Shown here: positions 10,286-20,829 of the stretch, one piece after another
Position numbering within the stretch: position 1 is the first letter of the stretch
Layout: each line of letters opens with the position of its first letter
Source: Hermetia illucens
Taxonomy: Eukaryota; Arthropoda; Insecta; Diptera; Stratiomyidae
Length of the DNA: 64,000 nt
Assembly (NCBI RefSeq): GCF_905115235.1
Contig: NC_051852.1
Location: 114,714,027-114,778,026 of the forward strand
Direction of reading: 5' to 3'
Position numbers and translations under genes: made by a program
The notes under the pieces: model-generated
What the model saw: only the letters and a program-made list of their open reading frames with translations
What the model was told of the DNA's origin: nothing
The model's database searches: none

Positions 10286-13200
10286 CTTCTTTTTCTTCAG
10301 CCTTTGTCCCGTTCACAAGCGGGGTCGGCTCGTCGTGATCGGCTTCGCCATTTGGCTCTATCGAATGCCTGATCTGGGTGCAATCTCGAGGCTTTCAAAT
10401 CCCCGTCCAGCGTATCAAACCACCGTTGCTTAGGTCTGCCTTTTGGTCGTTTACCATCGACTTCGATGTTCAGACCAATCTTGGCAAGTGAATTCTCGTT
10501 TGCACGAATTGCGTGACCATACCATCGAAGACGCCTCTCTCGCAACTTTTCCACGATCGGTGTAACCCCATAACGATCGCGGATATCCTCATTTCGGATG
10601 TGATCTAAACGTGTGACGCCACTAGTCCAACCTAGCATCTTCGTCTCCATTACCGCAAGACGCCGTTCATTGTCTTTTATGGTCGGCCAACACTCAGAAC
10701 CATAGAGAGCGACTGGACGGACAACATTGCGGTAAATTTTAGATTTGAGACGTTCGTTGATACGTCGATCACAAAGGACACCAGTTGTGGAACGCCACTT
10801 CATCCAGGTTGCGTTAATGCGTGAAGCAATTTCATAACGCAGTTCTCCATTGGCTGATAGCGTTGACCCGAGGTATTTAAATCGCTCAGTTCTGGGCAGA
10901 TCACTGCCGCTGACAGTGATTGTGCCTGTTTTATGGGGATCGGTCGTCAAAAATTCAGTTTTGTTTAAATTCAATCTGAGACCGTGTTGCATGAGGCGAT
11001 CATTCCATTTTTGAACAAGTTGCTCGAGATCATTTTTGCTATCAGATGCTAGGAAAACATCATCTGCATAAAGCAGTGTGTAGGGCGCTGGACGTTGGAT
11101 ATCCCGTGTGACGGTGTCCATAACAAGGACAAAGAGGAGTGGTGAGAGGGCACTTCCTTGATGAACTCCAACAGAGACACGAAGCGGTTTTGATACACCC
11201 GCCATACTTCGAACTTTACTTTTCGGATCGTGGTAGAGCAATTGAACCCAGCGCACGAGTTCTTCTGGCACGAAGTGTTGTCGTAAAGCATACCAGATGA
11301 GTTCGTGTGGTACACGGTCAAACGCTTTCTCTAGATCCAGAAAGGCAATGTAAAGAGGGCGATGCTTCTCACGGTGTTTCTCCATGAGTAACCGCGCAGC
11401 GTGTATTGCGTCAGTAGTTCCGCAGTTCTTGACAAATCCGGCTTGATTCACGGTTATTTCAACGATTTCGCGAATACGGTTGTCAAGAATGCGTTCAAAA
11501 ATCTTCATGGTATGGGAAAGTAACCGGATCGGACGGTAATTTGAACATTCTGCTGGGCTACCTTTCTTTTTCCATATTGGAACAGTGGTACTTTCTTGCC
11601 AGTCAGATGGTGTTCTTCCTTCCTGAATAACCCGGTTAAAGAATTCACTGAGCCACAGTGTTGGGTCCCAGCCTTTCGCTTTCCAGAGCTCAGATGCGAT
11701 GTCGTCAGGTCCTGTTGTTTTCCCCGATTTCATTTGTTTTATTGCCTCCTCGACTTCAGTTGCGCTGACTGGTGGAACTGGTCCAAATGTCGGCAATGAT
11801 TGTGGAAGTGGAGGATGAGCAAATTCTTCAGTTGAAATCTGCTCGAAGTATTCTCGCCATCTATCCGTCGCGGCTCGACGATCAGTAAGCAAAGTACCGT
11901 TCTTGTCATTAACACAACAGAAGTGTTCGATATCCTGTGTGCGTTCATCACGGCTTTTAGCAAGTCGGTACAGATCTCTCTCGCCATCCCGAGTGTCCAG
12001 TTTATCGTAAAGATTTTTGAAATGGTTCGCTCGGGTGACAGCGACCGCTTTCTTTGCTTCCCGGTTGGCATTCTTATAAATTTGCCAATTAGCAGGCGTT
12101 TTATCGTCGAGAAATTGGTGGTAGAGGCGTTTCTTTTCACGGACCTTCATTTCAACATCATCATTCCAAAGCCAAGTATCTCGGTTGATGTACCGCTTAC
12201 CCGGCTTGGTGACCCCGAGGGTTGCAGAGGCCGCTTTGTGGATCGTGTCTTTCATTTGGTTCCATGATTCTTCCACATTCGTAATGGTTGGCAATCGTAT
12301 GAGTGAGACCGTTTCTTCTTTCTTCTCACCAAATCGCCACCATTTAATGCGCGGCGGGCCAGTGCGTTCCTCACGCTGTTTTATCGGTGGCTTAATTCGC
12401 AGGACAGCAATCAACGGCCGATGTTGAGGTGCGATGGTCTCATAGGGAACGACTTTGCAATCAGTGACAGTGGTAAAATGTTGGCGTCTTATGAGAATAT
12501 AATCAATTTGCGTTTTATTGCTCCCACTATAAAATGTGGGAAGATGAGACAATCGTTTGATGAACCATGTATTCATAAGTACAAGGTCATGGGTGTCCGT
12601 AAAATCGATTATACGCTCGCCACCTTCATTGCGCGCTCCGAACCCCTTTCCCCCATGGCACCTGTTACCGTCTGCCTTTTGACCCACATGACCATTAAGG
12701 TCGCCGGCAATGATTATGTAATCATCAGCAGGCACGTGACAAGTCTTTTCATCGAGAAGTTGCCAGAAGGCATCTTTCTCGGCATCAGGTCGACCTGTCT
12801 GTGGTGCATACGCGGTGAAGAAGTGAATAGTGCGATCAGCTGATATAATGGTGAGCTTCATCAGCCGATCATCAAATCGTTCGACTTCTTTAATGGCATC
12901 ACGGAAACCCTCTGAGATGGCAATGCCAACACCATATTGAGTGTGTGGGTTACCAAAATAGAGAAGTTTGTAGCCATTTTTACCGCGTTCGCGTTCAATG
13001 TCGCAGCTTTTGGCACCAGACCATCGGGTTTCTTGCAGAGCGCAGATGTCAATGCACCTTTTCCGAAGGGCTCTTGCGAGTTCCTCGGTCTTTCCAGTTA
13101 GGGTACCAACATTTAGCGTGCAGACACGTATTTGTTTTGTTCGTTGTGTGCGGACTAACTTGCTTACGTCCTGACGCCGTCCATGCGTCAAGAACCCTTG

Positions 13201-13532
13201 CCCATTTCTCGACAGGACCGGGGCCCGTCCTGCCACGTCGACTGAGGTGGACGCCCTAGCATTTCTCCGAGGCCTCTGACTTAATCCGATCATCATGTTT
13301 GTAGCGACATTCTATGCATTTTCTTGGTCGACCTGTCGCGGGGCCTGTCACCAAGAGAGATCAGGTAGGATTTAGCATAGTAGAATAACTTCAACTATAC
13401 TCTATTTATCTCTTTCCCTGATCTCAGCATTTTATTTTTGTTTTACTGAGGATAGTACAGAGTACGTTGCCTCAAACCCTCCTCCTTTACCTGGGCTTGG
13501 GACCAGCATACTATGTTAATAGCATGGCGGAG
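10286..13532 (-). mobile_element. RTE-clade LINE, complete-looking
   Basis: 3.25-kb element bounded by perfect 22-bp target duplications. On the minus strand: about 236 nt of 5' untranslated region, one ORF of 999 residues, and a 3' untranslated region of only about 11 nt made of A/G (AGAAAAAGAAG). A single ORF and a tiny 3' end are typical of RTE elements. It has no stop or frameshift and looks young and possibly active. A decayed relative lies at 58200-58432. Confidence 0.92.
10297..13296 (-). CDS. RTE endonuclease-reverse transcriptase polyprotein
   Basis: 999 residues, uninterrupted. The N-terminal APE-type endonuclease occupies about residues 55-300: LNVGTLTG, LQETRW, AGDLNGHVG, QIDYIL and HRPL, so the catalytic Asn, Glu, Asp and His positions are all present. 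The linker includes the DRWREYFEQ block. The reverse transcriptase spans about 500-790: KSGKTTGPDDI, NYRPIRLL, IAFLDLEKAFDRVP, GVHQGSALSPLLF and the active site LLYADDVFLA. The C-terminal domain has FKYLGSTLSANGE, RLRWYGHAIR and GRPKQRWFDTL. It nicks target DNA and copies the element RNA by target-primed reverse transcription. Similar ORFs in arthropod annotation are often mislabelled craniofacial development protein 2-like. The start at 13296 is the first Met; MMIG gives two alternatives. Confidence 0.93.
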   Translation of the reverse strand: MMIGLSQRPRRNARASTSVDVAGRAPVLSRNGQGFLTHGRRQDVSKLVRTQRTKQIRVCTLNVGTLTGKTEELARALRKRCIDICALQETRWSGAKSCDIERERGKNGYKLLYFGNPHTQYGVGIAISEGFRDAIKEVERFDDRLMKLTIISADRTIHFFTAYAPQTGRPDAEKDAFWQLLDEKTCHVPADDYIIIAGDLNGHVGQKADGNRCHGGKGFGARNEGGERIIDFTDTHDLVLMNTWFIKRLSHLPTFYSGSNKTQIDYILIRRQHFTTVTDCKVVPYETIAPQHRPLIAVLRIKPPIKQREERTGPPRIKWWRFGEKKEETVSLIRLPTITNVEESWNQMKDTIHKAASATLGVTKPGKRYINRDTWLWNDDVEMKVREKKRLYHQFLDDKTPANWQIYKNANREAKKAVAVTRANHFKNLYDKLDTRDGERDLYRLAKSRDERTQDIEHFCCVNDKNGTLLTDRRAATDRWREYFEQISTEEFAHPPLPQSLPTFGPVPPVSATEVEEAIKQMKSGKTTGPDDIASELWKAKGWDPTLWLSEFFNRVIQEGRTPSDWQESTTVPIWKKKGSPAECSNYRPIRLLSHTMKIFERILDNRIREIVEITVNQAGFVKNCGTTDAIHAARLLMEKHREKHRPLYIAFLDLEKAFDRVPHELIWYALRQHFVPEELVRWVQLLYHDPKSKVRSMAGVSKPLRVSVGVHQGSALSPLLFVLVMDTVTRDIQRPAPYTLLYADDVFLASDSKNDLEQLVQKWNDRLMQHGLRLNLNKTEFLTTDPHKTGTITVSGSDLPRTERFKYLGSTLSANGELRYEIASRINATWMKWRSTTGVLCDRRINERLKSKIYRNVVRPVALYGSECWPTIKDNERRLAVMETKMLGWTSGVTRLDHIRNEDIRDRYGVTPIVEKLRERRLRWYGHAIRANENSLAKIGLNIEVDGKRPKGRPKQRWFDTLDGDLKASRLHPDQAFDRAKWRSRSRRADPACERDKG

Positions 13533-13554
13533 TTACCCAAACAGTCTTTATAAT
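13533..13554. repeat. Target-site duplication of the RTE element (other copy)
   Basis: Identical 22-bp copy of 10264-10285, immediately outside the 5' end of the RTE element. Confidence 0.9.
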
Positions 13555-13624
13555 GAAGGCTCAAATACCAGTGATTTCAGCACATCACTTTACAATTGAA
13601 ACTTCCCCTTCCCCAATTACACTA

Positions 13625-14626
13625 CGAGGTTAGACAATTAAGTAATGAGACTGATTCCATAAAAACCGTATATTTAAAAATTATTCTACAACTCTGCCAT
13701 CCCCTTCAAACTAGTCTCCTTGGGCAGCTATACAGCAATTCCAGTGCGTTTTCCACTCTTCGTAACATTTCTGGAACGCTTCGACTGGGATGTCCGCGTG
13801 TACCCTCGCCGCTTGGAAGTCCGTTATTGACTTAAAATAGGTTCTTTTGACCACAGATTTTGTTCCACTTGCTCATGGGAGCTTTTTTCGGGCGGGCGGC
13901 GTGCGGAGACAATCATTGAGAGCTTTGGCGTTTGTTTTCCGGGTTGTATTGGAAAAACCAGCTCTCATCGCCTATAATAGATAACTTGATCAAGCAGCAT
14001 GGGATTGGGTTTCTACTTGTTCCAAACAGTCTTTTGCGACGGTCACTCGATGCTGCTTTCTCTCCTGAGAAAGGTTCTTTGGGACCATCTTCGCGCACAA
14101 CTTTTTCATCCCGAAATCGCCTGTTAAAATTTGTCTGATTGTCTCAGGGTTCATACCCAGTTCCGAAGCCAACATTCGAATTGCTAAAGGCCGACCTTCA
14201 CGGATGGCGCGCATTTGCGTCAGTTCGCACCTCGACTGGTTTCCCATTACCCGCCTCGTCTTTCACGCTTTCACGCCCCTCCTTAAACTCTTTATGCCAT
14301 CGAAACACCTGGGCACGACTAAGAGCACTATCCTCACAGCACTTTTCAATTTTAGCGTACGTTTCCAAAGCTGTTTCGCCCAATCTGGCGCAAAATTTTA
14401 TCGCGACGCATTGCTCTAGATTTCGTTTCTCCATTTTCGTGACGAGCCCCACCAAGACACGTCTACTCCACACGACACAGCAGGCGAACTAAACAAGCAA
14501 GGGCGATGATGAATACATCAATGGAGAGGGGAAGGATGCCGGGGAAAGGGAAGGGAACTTGAAGGTTGCAGGTTTATCACAAGCGCGGTAATAAAATCAG
14601 TCTCATTACCTAATTGTCTAACCTCG
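13625..14626 (-). mobile_element. mariner DNA transposon, internally deleted
   Basis: Terminal inverted repeats of 31 bp (13625-13655 and 14596-14626, starting CGAGGTTAGACAATTA) match at 30 of 31 positions and are flanked by the TA target duplication (13623-13624, 14627-14628). On the minus strand: a helix-turn-helix segment (RNLEQCVAIKFCARLGETAL, QVFRWHKEFKEGRESV), the second DNA-binding part (SELGMNPETIRQILT) and the first catalytic Asp in GDESWFFQY. After a PKKAPMSKW segment the frame jumps to a C-terminal tail (DIPVEAFQKCYEEW). The part with the other two catalytic acids is deleted and the frame shifts several times. At 1002 bp against about 1.3 kb for a whole mariner, it is a dead but still mobilisable-looking copy. 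Confidence 0.92.
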
Positions 14627-14628
14627 TA

Positions 14629-15021
14629 CATATTCACTTGCTTTGTAGTTTCAGCAGAAATGCTGAGTTATAGAGAACTTCATCCAATTTTTCTTTTGTT
14701 ATGGAATGTTCTAGGCTAAATGACGCACAGTTTTCTAGTAACTGTGGTCTCCTTGTAAGAGTGGAATGGTCAAACTTTTCCTAAGGAAAAGGAACTGTTT
14801 GATGCATGCTATTAAACACCGGCTACCAGAATACACGATAATCGGGGTTGTAGTTACGGGATATGGGACGATGTTGGTGTCCATCGCGACTCAGAAGTAT
14901 GACATGTGTTTGACGATTTTTTTTAAATTTAAATTTTTCAATTTTAATTGTATTTTATTGTATTATATCTATTAATCTGTTATATAATAATTTTAATTAA
15001 TTAGGAGCTTATCATACAAAA
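14629..15021. other. AT-rich spacer, 3' flank of gene B
   Basis: No coding sequence. The right side is the 3' untranslated region of gene B. On the minus strand an AATAAA polyadenylation signal lies at 14954-14959, about 63 nt past the stop codon. Confidence 0.5.
14954..14959 (-). terminator. Polyadenylation signal of gene B
   Basis: AATAAA on the minus strand, 63 nt downstream of the gene B stop codon. Confidence 0.5.
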
Positions 15022-16397
15022 TTAATCTTTGGATATCACTTCTGGCGTCTTCTCAGGGGGTAAAATGTAAGCTGGTGCGAACATTGGTTCACCAGCAATT
15101 CCTCGAATGACGTTGTGAGCGGCTATCACAGCCATGTCATCAACTGTTCGTTTTGTTGAGGAACCAAGGTGTGGTGTGACAACTAGGAGCGAAGAAAAGA
15201 AGAAGCTTAATTAAATGATTTCTAAAAGGACTCTTCATGTACTTACTCAAGTTTGAAAGTTGCAGGAGCTTACTGGTCTTTGGTAAAGGTTCAGGGGTGG
15301 TTTCATCAATACCAGCAGCAAAGATTTTTTGTGTTTTCAAAGCATCGTATAAGGCATCCTGATCTACGATTCCTGCAATGAAGGGATATTGATTGTTAAA
15401 ACGCCATTCTAAGGTTGCTACCTAAGTTGCTAAAAATCCTTAAGTAGAACTTGCTCGCATTAAGAAAATATTTTATGGTTTCTACTGGAACTAGAAGTTT
15501 GCCACTTACCCCCATTGGAAACATTTATCAGGACACTAGTTGGTTTCATCTGGTTGAAGGCAGTGGCATTAAATTTTCCTTTTGTTTCTTTTGTGAGCGG
15601 GCAAGTGATGAAAATAAAATCTGATTGTTTCAAAAGATCCTCGAAAGAGACTTTCTGGGCTTTGTAGTCACTTGCATCAGGTTCATCCTTGTCACTGGTA
15701 TATATAAATTTTTGAGTGTCGAATCCTTGAAGACGTTTCGCAATAGTTTGACCTAACTCGCTGAATCCAAGAAAACCGACAATTCCACCTTTGACTTCCT
15801 GTCCTAGCATCCATTGTAAATGGTGTGTTTCCCAATGGCCACTAGTTAAACAAAATCAATATTATAAAGGATACTTTTTCCTTGAACTACTAAATTGAGT
15901 GGAAGGTCTTGAATGCAAATTGAACTTTTAATGATACGCATTGCATCAAATCAACTCATGGTTTTCGTATCTGAACGGCCAAAAAAAATCTTATCCATTA
16001 AAACTCACGTTTCGATTTTGACCCTCCCTTCATCGAACCTCCGAGCGGCTGATATCATCAGTCCCACGGCAAGTGTTGCGATGGCAGAATATTCCAAATC
16101 GGGGGTATATCCTAGTGGCATACGGCGATTTTTCAAAGTTGGAATATCCACAAAGTCGAGGTCAGCACTCATAGTTGAAATGGACTTCAGATTTGGACCC
16201 GCGGCATCAAGGACCTCCCCATTGAGAGGTTCATGGGTAGCCCATAATATTCCATCGACTCCTTTTGCCTTTTCGAGAATTTCCGAACGATTTGGGGGTA
16301 AACTTTCACAGAACACTAAATTACATGAACGACTTAGAATATCAAGACCAACTTGTGGTACTTCGAGGTGCGTTACTAAGATTGTAAGATTCGCCAT
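15022..16397 (-). CDS. GRHPR-like 2-hydroxyacid dehydrogenase, gene B (catalytic Arg lost)
   Basis: Four exons: 16009-16397, 15510-15841, 15247-15372 and 15022-15182. GT-AG introns are 167, 137 and 64 bp, at the same positions and phases as in gene A; the product is 335 residues. About 90% identical to A in exon 1 and higher in exon 2. As in A, the dinucleotide motif is GFSELG, the substrate loop STMSADLDF, and the catalytic Arg is Asn (INVSNGG). Unlike A, the catalytic His is kept (TPHLGSST), as is the Glu in TPEPLP. Without the Arg that fixes the substrate carboxylate, normal reductase activity is doubtful. It ends EVISKD, slightly longer than A. Frame and splice sites are intact, suggesting selection for some function. 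Family known: D-isomer 2-hydroxyacid dehydrogenase; function of this copy inferred. Confidence 0.9.
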
Positions 16398-16957
16398 TTT
16401 GAACGTTTTTAAGGAGATGAATTTATCTTTTGAATACTTGGAAGACTTATTGGATTGAAATCACAGAACTGTGATTGATTGTGCTGACAATCGATTTATA
16501 TACTAGGCAAAGGCTGTTGTTATCATTGCGGTTCCGATACGGTGCTATCTAATGTTTGGAAAGATAGCGCGGTTTTGTTATTCAGTGGCTAATGATGAGG
16601 GAGAAGCTGGTATTCAGTCATATCAAAGGTTTCGATAATTTAAGCCAGCAGTTATCTATGAACCATTAGATGACTTTTGAACTTGAATTTGTACTAAGTC
16701 GTCAACTTATTGTTATTCACTTCGATTATTATGTATTCAAGATTAATCGGAAGTACAAAGACCGACTTCAAGCGGAATGAATCAAAATTTTTAATTTTGA
16801 TTGTTCTTAATATGTGAATTAAGTGATTCATATCTTGTGCAATCGATTTCATGGAGAAAATAATAATCACAATCACCAAGAGGATATTACAAATCATTAT
16901 TCGATGACATATTTCTCGAACTTTATTTGATATCTACAACTTTTCTTCAACGAGGCA
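16398..16957 (-). promoter_or_regulatory. Duplicated upstream region of gene B
   Basis: Aligns with 3556-4110 upstream of gene A: the same TATA box, initiator-like TCACAGT, GATA motifs and a block around AATCACAATCACCAAG. Similarity fades after about 16957 (ACGAGGCACG, compared with ACAAGGCACT near 4110), which marks the edge of the duplicated unit. Confidence 0.55.
16493..16502 (-). promoter_or_regulatory. TATA box of gene B
   Basis: TATATAAATC on the minus strand at the position corresponding to 3651-3660 of gene A. Confidence 0.6.
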
Positions 16958-17880
16958 CGTAGGTGCACTCTATTTTTCTGCTGAGAAAGAAAATGTTTTT
17001 AAAACAAAATTACAGGATTTTGTTGGCGAACATGTATATCTGTGCGGCTACCCATGAAACAAACTCCAAGGATTTTCCCAACATTTACTTTTTCCATTTC
17101 AGGAATCATTGCTTCATCTGCTTTTCGGTTGGAGTCCCCCGCTCCCACTTGAATTTTCATGGGGGTCAAATGTCAAGGCCCCAAGCTAGGGAAGCAAGCA
17201 GGATAATTCAAAATGTTCCAATCGAATGACTCCTTCGTGGCGTTGGCCAAGTTAGGACAGGCATTGTTGCACTGTTTTTGTCAATATTCACCTTCATTTG
17301 TTTTGAATTGCTCTCTTGGGCCTTTTGAGGGTCTCACGCTATCGTGCGGTAATAATTGTCTCCACTTTTCTGTCCCAAAAGTTAGTGGTCATCATTTGCC
17401 CGAAAGTGAGGTGTCCACTGTATAACTTTTTGCTTCAGGAGTGTAAAAAGGTACCTAGATTTCACCTCCATAGGAATCCAACGGGGTTTAATGACAGCGT
17501 GTTTATCGTTTATCATAACTAATAAGAGGCTTTCTACCTGGTGAATAGCAGATCCTGACTTTTCTCGAACCGATGACACTAAGTTGGAATAAAGCCATGT
17601 GGGGTGTCAAATGAAAGGTCTCAATTAGTACTTTTCGAAGCATTAACATTGTTTGCAAAAAGAAGGAGTGCAGGGGCCTGAACGTGGTCAATTACTTTAA
17701 GAACTACCCAACAGAAGAATCCAGAAAAAATTATGGTGGTCCACGTCCGTGATATACACATGTTGTTCCCAAAATATTCCCCGTTATGATTTTAAAATTC
17801 CACCCGGAGTAAGGAATCTGGTATTATTCTCCTTTAGAATAATAACTTACGCGAGGAAACAGCGGATTTTTTCAGATCAC
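16958..17880. other. Spacer with a worn piece of the hairpin-headed repeat
   Basis: No gene recognised. Around 17580-17645 is the phrase GTGGGGTGTCAAATGAAAGG followed by TCTCAATTAGTACTTTTCGA, diagnostic of the hairpin-headed repeat, plus strand. The remainder is unassigned. Confidence 0.45.
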
Positions 17881-18130
17881 TCAACGAATCCCAACAGAGC
17901 GTCCAGGCCGTACAGTTTTCGGTAACGGAAGCGAGAGGGGAGGAAGTTTAACGAGCCATAAGCAGCTCAAAAAACTGGAGGGGCCCAGGCGTGGATCGGT
18001 TGCACAACCTGTGGTACAAAAATTTCACTAGTACACATGGTCGATTGGCATACAGCATAAATCAGGTCGAAGGTGGTCAAAGGGTAGAATAGGTCCGAGG
18101 GCAAAATGTGGATTGGTGCACACGATGGAG
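17881..18130 (+). mobile_element. Small LINE linker/RT fragment
   Basis: One frame encodes NWRGPGVDRLHNLWYKNFTS and a following HGRLAYSIN. This resembles the K-x-PGPD-x-hQ-x-hW entry to the reverse transcriptase of some LINE ORFs. Only about 250 bp remain and the clade is not assigned. Confidence 0.45.
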
Positions 18131-20380
18131 TACCAAACCTGGGAAACCAACTGGTCTTCCAGGTTGGGGGTTGGGTAGGGCTGACAATCCTACACTGGAA
18201 ACAACTTGTTACGAAGCCACAACGGACCGGACTGATAACACTACGACGAATCCAGCAACGACAACGGAATAACGATTAGTGCATTTTCTCGTGGAACGTG
18301 TGCTCCCTGTACAGAGATGGAGCTGCCAAGCAACTAGCCGATACCCTGCCCCAATACAGGGCTGATGTAACAGTGTTGCAGGAGATACATTGGACAAGGA
18401 CCGGTTTCCTGGAGAAGAGTTGTAGTGGCCATCCAGTAAACCAATCAATCATCAATAAATGATCTTCACAATCACCTGAAGAAAGTTGTCATAAATACGG
18501 CCACAAACATACTTGGCTCTAGTCGCAAAAAGAATCGGAACGGCTGGTTTAACGATGAATGTAAGCCAGCAACGGAACGGAAGAATGCTGCATACCGAGT
18601 AACGTTGCATTCTCAAAGAACACGGGCATGCGCGGAGACTTATCACAGACGGAAAAAAGAAGCCTGGGAGAACCAACAGGTATATGAACTTGAAAAGTGC
18701 AGGGAGCGAACGCACCAGACACAAAAGGCGAAAGTTTTACGAACAAATCAGCAGGATGAAGCCTTTCACACCTCGATGTTCATCCTGCCGAGACAAAGAG
18801 GGAAATCTGATTTCTGACAGAATGGGCATATTGGAGCGATGGGTTGAGTACTTTGATGAACTACTGAACAACCAGAACATTGGCGAGTTGGAGGTCCCGC
18901 CAAGTGAAGACAACGGACAAATACTGCCACCCACCAAGCATAGAAGAAACAGTCCGTGCAATTCATCGGCTTAAAAACCATAAGTCGCCAGGAGCCGATG
19001 GAATTACAGCCGAATTGGTTAAATATGGAGGCAACCAATTACTCCAAGTGGTTCATCAACTTGTGCTAAAGGTGTTGGACAGCGAGTCAATGCCTGACGA
19101 CTGATAACGAGGCATTATCTGTCTCATAATTAAAAAGGGAGATATCACACAGTGCAGCAATTATAGAGGTATTACGTTGCTGAGTACCATCTATAAGATA
19201 TTCTCCACTATCTTGCTAGGCCGGATACCCCCATACGCCCAGAAGATCATTGGTCCATACCAAAGAGACTTCACTCCAGGCAAATCAAGCGATGGAGAAA
19301 CTGTTGGAATATGGATATCAGTTGCACCATCTATTCATCAACTTTAAAGCCGCGTATGATAGAATAGCCAGGGTAAAACTGTACACGGCCATGAGAGAAT
19401 TCGGTATCCCGACGAAATTAATAAGACTGACTAGGCTGACCCTGACCAATGTGCGAGGCCAGATAAAAGCAGCAGGATCACTCTCAAGACCATTCGACAT
19501 CAACAACGGTCTAAGACAAGAGGATGCCCTATCATGCGTCCTCTTTAACCTGGCCCTGGAAAAGTGATCCGTGATGCCGCGGTAAATGCAAGAGTTACCA
19601 TCCTCTTTAAGCCCACCCAACTACTGACTCATGATGATGATATCGACATGATGGAAGGAATGACCCGAGACGTACAAACTGCCTTCATCCAGATCGAGCA
19701 GGCGGCGAGATCTTGGGCTGCACATCAATGAAGGGGAAAAAAATATATGGTGGCCACGTCAACACCGAAAACCAACCAACCAATAACATGAAACCGCACT
19801 GATCAGACGGGAAGAATAAAGATAGGAGACTACAACTTTGAGACCGTTGATAATTTCTCCTATCTAGGGTGTTCCGCTCGAAACGACTCACCATAGGGTC
19901 AAAGCTCTTACTGTACAAGACAATGATCTTGCCAGTCCTCATGTATTCCTTGGAGGCTTGGGTTCTTAGCAAGAAGAATTGCGAACTCTTAGTCGCGTTC
20001 GAGGGAAGAATCCTCCGAAGAATTTTTGGCCCCCTACATGAGGATGGACGATTCCATAGCCTAGATAACTACGAACTCTATGAGCGATACCATGACCGTC
20101 CGGTTGTGGATAAAATCCGGCTCAATAGGTTATGGTGGGCGGGTCACTTAATCCGCATGGATGAGGATGATCCCACTCGAAAAGTCTATAAGGGCAATAT
20201 CTATGGTAGAAAAAGAAGACGAGTCAGACCCTGCCTGAGATTGAGCGGTGGTTTAGGTCAGGACGCCAGACAGCTTTTAGGGATATCGATTTGGCGGACC
20301 TCTTTGTAAAACCGGGATGCCTGGAGTTTCTTATTAAGGCAAACCGGAAACCGGTTGTTGCGCCGTTGATGATGATGATG
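18131..20380 (+). mobile_element. RTE-like LINE (family 2) with GAT-repeat tail, broken
   Basis: The start of the endonuclease is at about 18280-18415 (SWNVCSLYRDGAAKQL, VTVLQEIHW). Most of the rest of that domain is deleted. A linker follows (RNGWFNDEC, ERKNAAYR), then RT: LKNHKSPGADGITAELVKYG at about 18972-19030, SNYRGITLLS, FKAAYDRI, NGLRQEDALSCVLFNLALEK, and an eroded YADD box near 19635. The C-terminal domain at 19869-20309 has RILRRIFGPLHEDGRF, RLNRLWWAGHLIRMDEDDP and a GRKRRRVRP block. The 3' end is GGTTGTTGCGCC followed by GTTGATGATGATGATG. Several frame changes and an early stop. Other copies: 30890-31248, 48215-48400 and 62445-63535. Confidence 0.85.
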
Positions 20381-20469
20381 AATAATCTCAAGCGAGCGCT
20401 AGGCTGACGGTCTTAAATGAAGTCGCTCTGATCCAATATGGATTCTTGCGCTAACAATGGTTATTATTC
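20381..20469 (+). mobile_element. SINE 3' fragment abutting the LINE tail
   Basis: Directly after the GAT tail begins AATAATCTCAAGCGAGCGC, then GGTCTTAAATGAAGT, GATCCAATATGGATTCTTGC and a TTATTATT tail. This is the 3' half of the tRNA-derived SINE seen whole at 26741-27037, with a short internal deletion. It starts exactly where the LINE stops. Confidence 0.75.
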
Positions 20470-20829
20470 TGTTACTTGATGTTCACCAAGAAGCGGAGCT
20501 AGTTGATAGATAGAAATGTCGAAGTGCTATCAACCATCAGCTCCTAGAACGTAGAATCCTTGTCATTAATTGAATGTTTCCTAGTGGAAAATGATCACCA
20601 GTACTCTGATCTTCATATTAGTCGACAATGCAGGTCATGTTTGCCGTGAAATCATTGTTGTTTTGACCTTTTGTTCTGTTTTTTATGAATGAATACTTTA
20701 TTTTCTTAAAGTACAATAGTTACGTCAACTATATAATCGCATTTTTTTAAAAGGCTATCTTAAGTTAAATAAATAGAAAAATTATACAATTCAGACGAAG
20801 CTAATAATAATTTTCATTTTCCACTTTCT
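20470..20829. other. Unassigned AT-rich spacer
   Basis: No coding sequence or known repeat recognised. Confidence 0.3.

Noticed and set aside
10297-13296. A 999-residue host gene (craniofacial development protein 2-like label)
   Set aside because: It has a full endonuclease plus reverse transcriptase layout and 22-bp target duplications. It is an RTE LINE and not a host gene.
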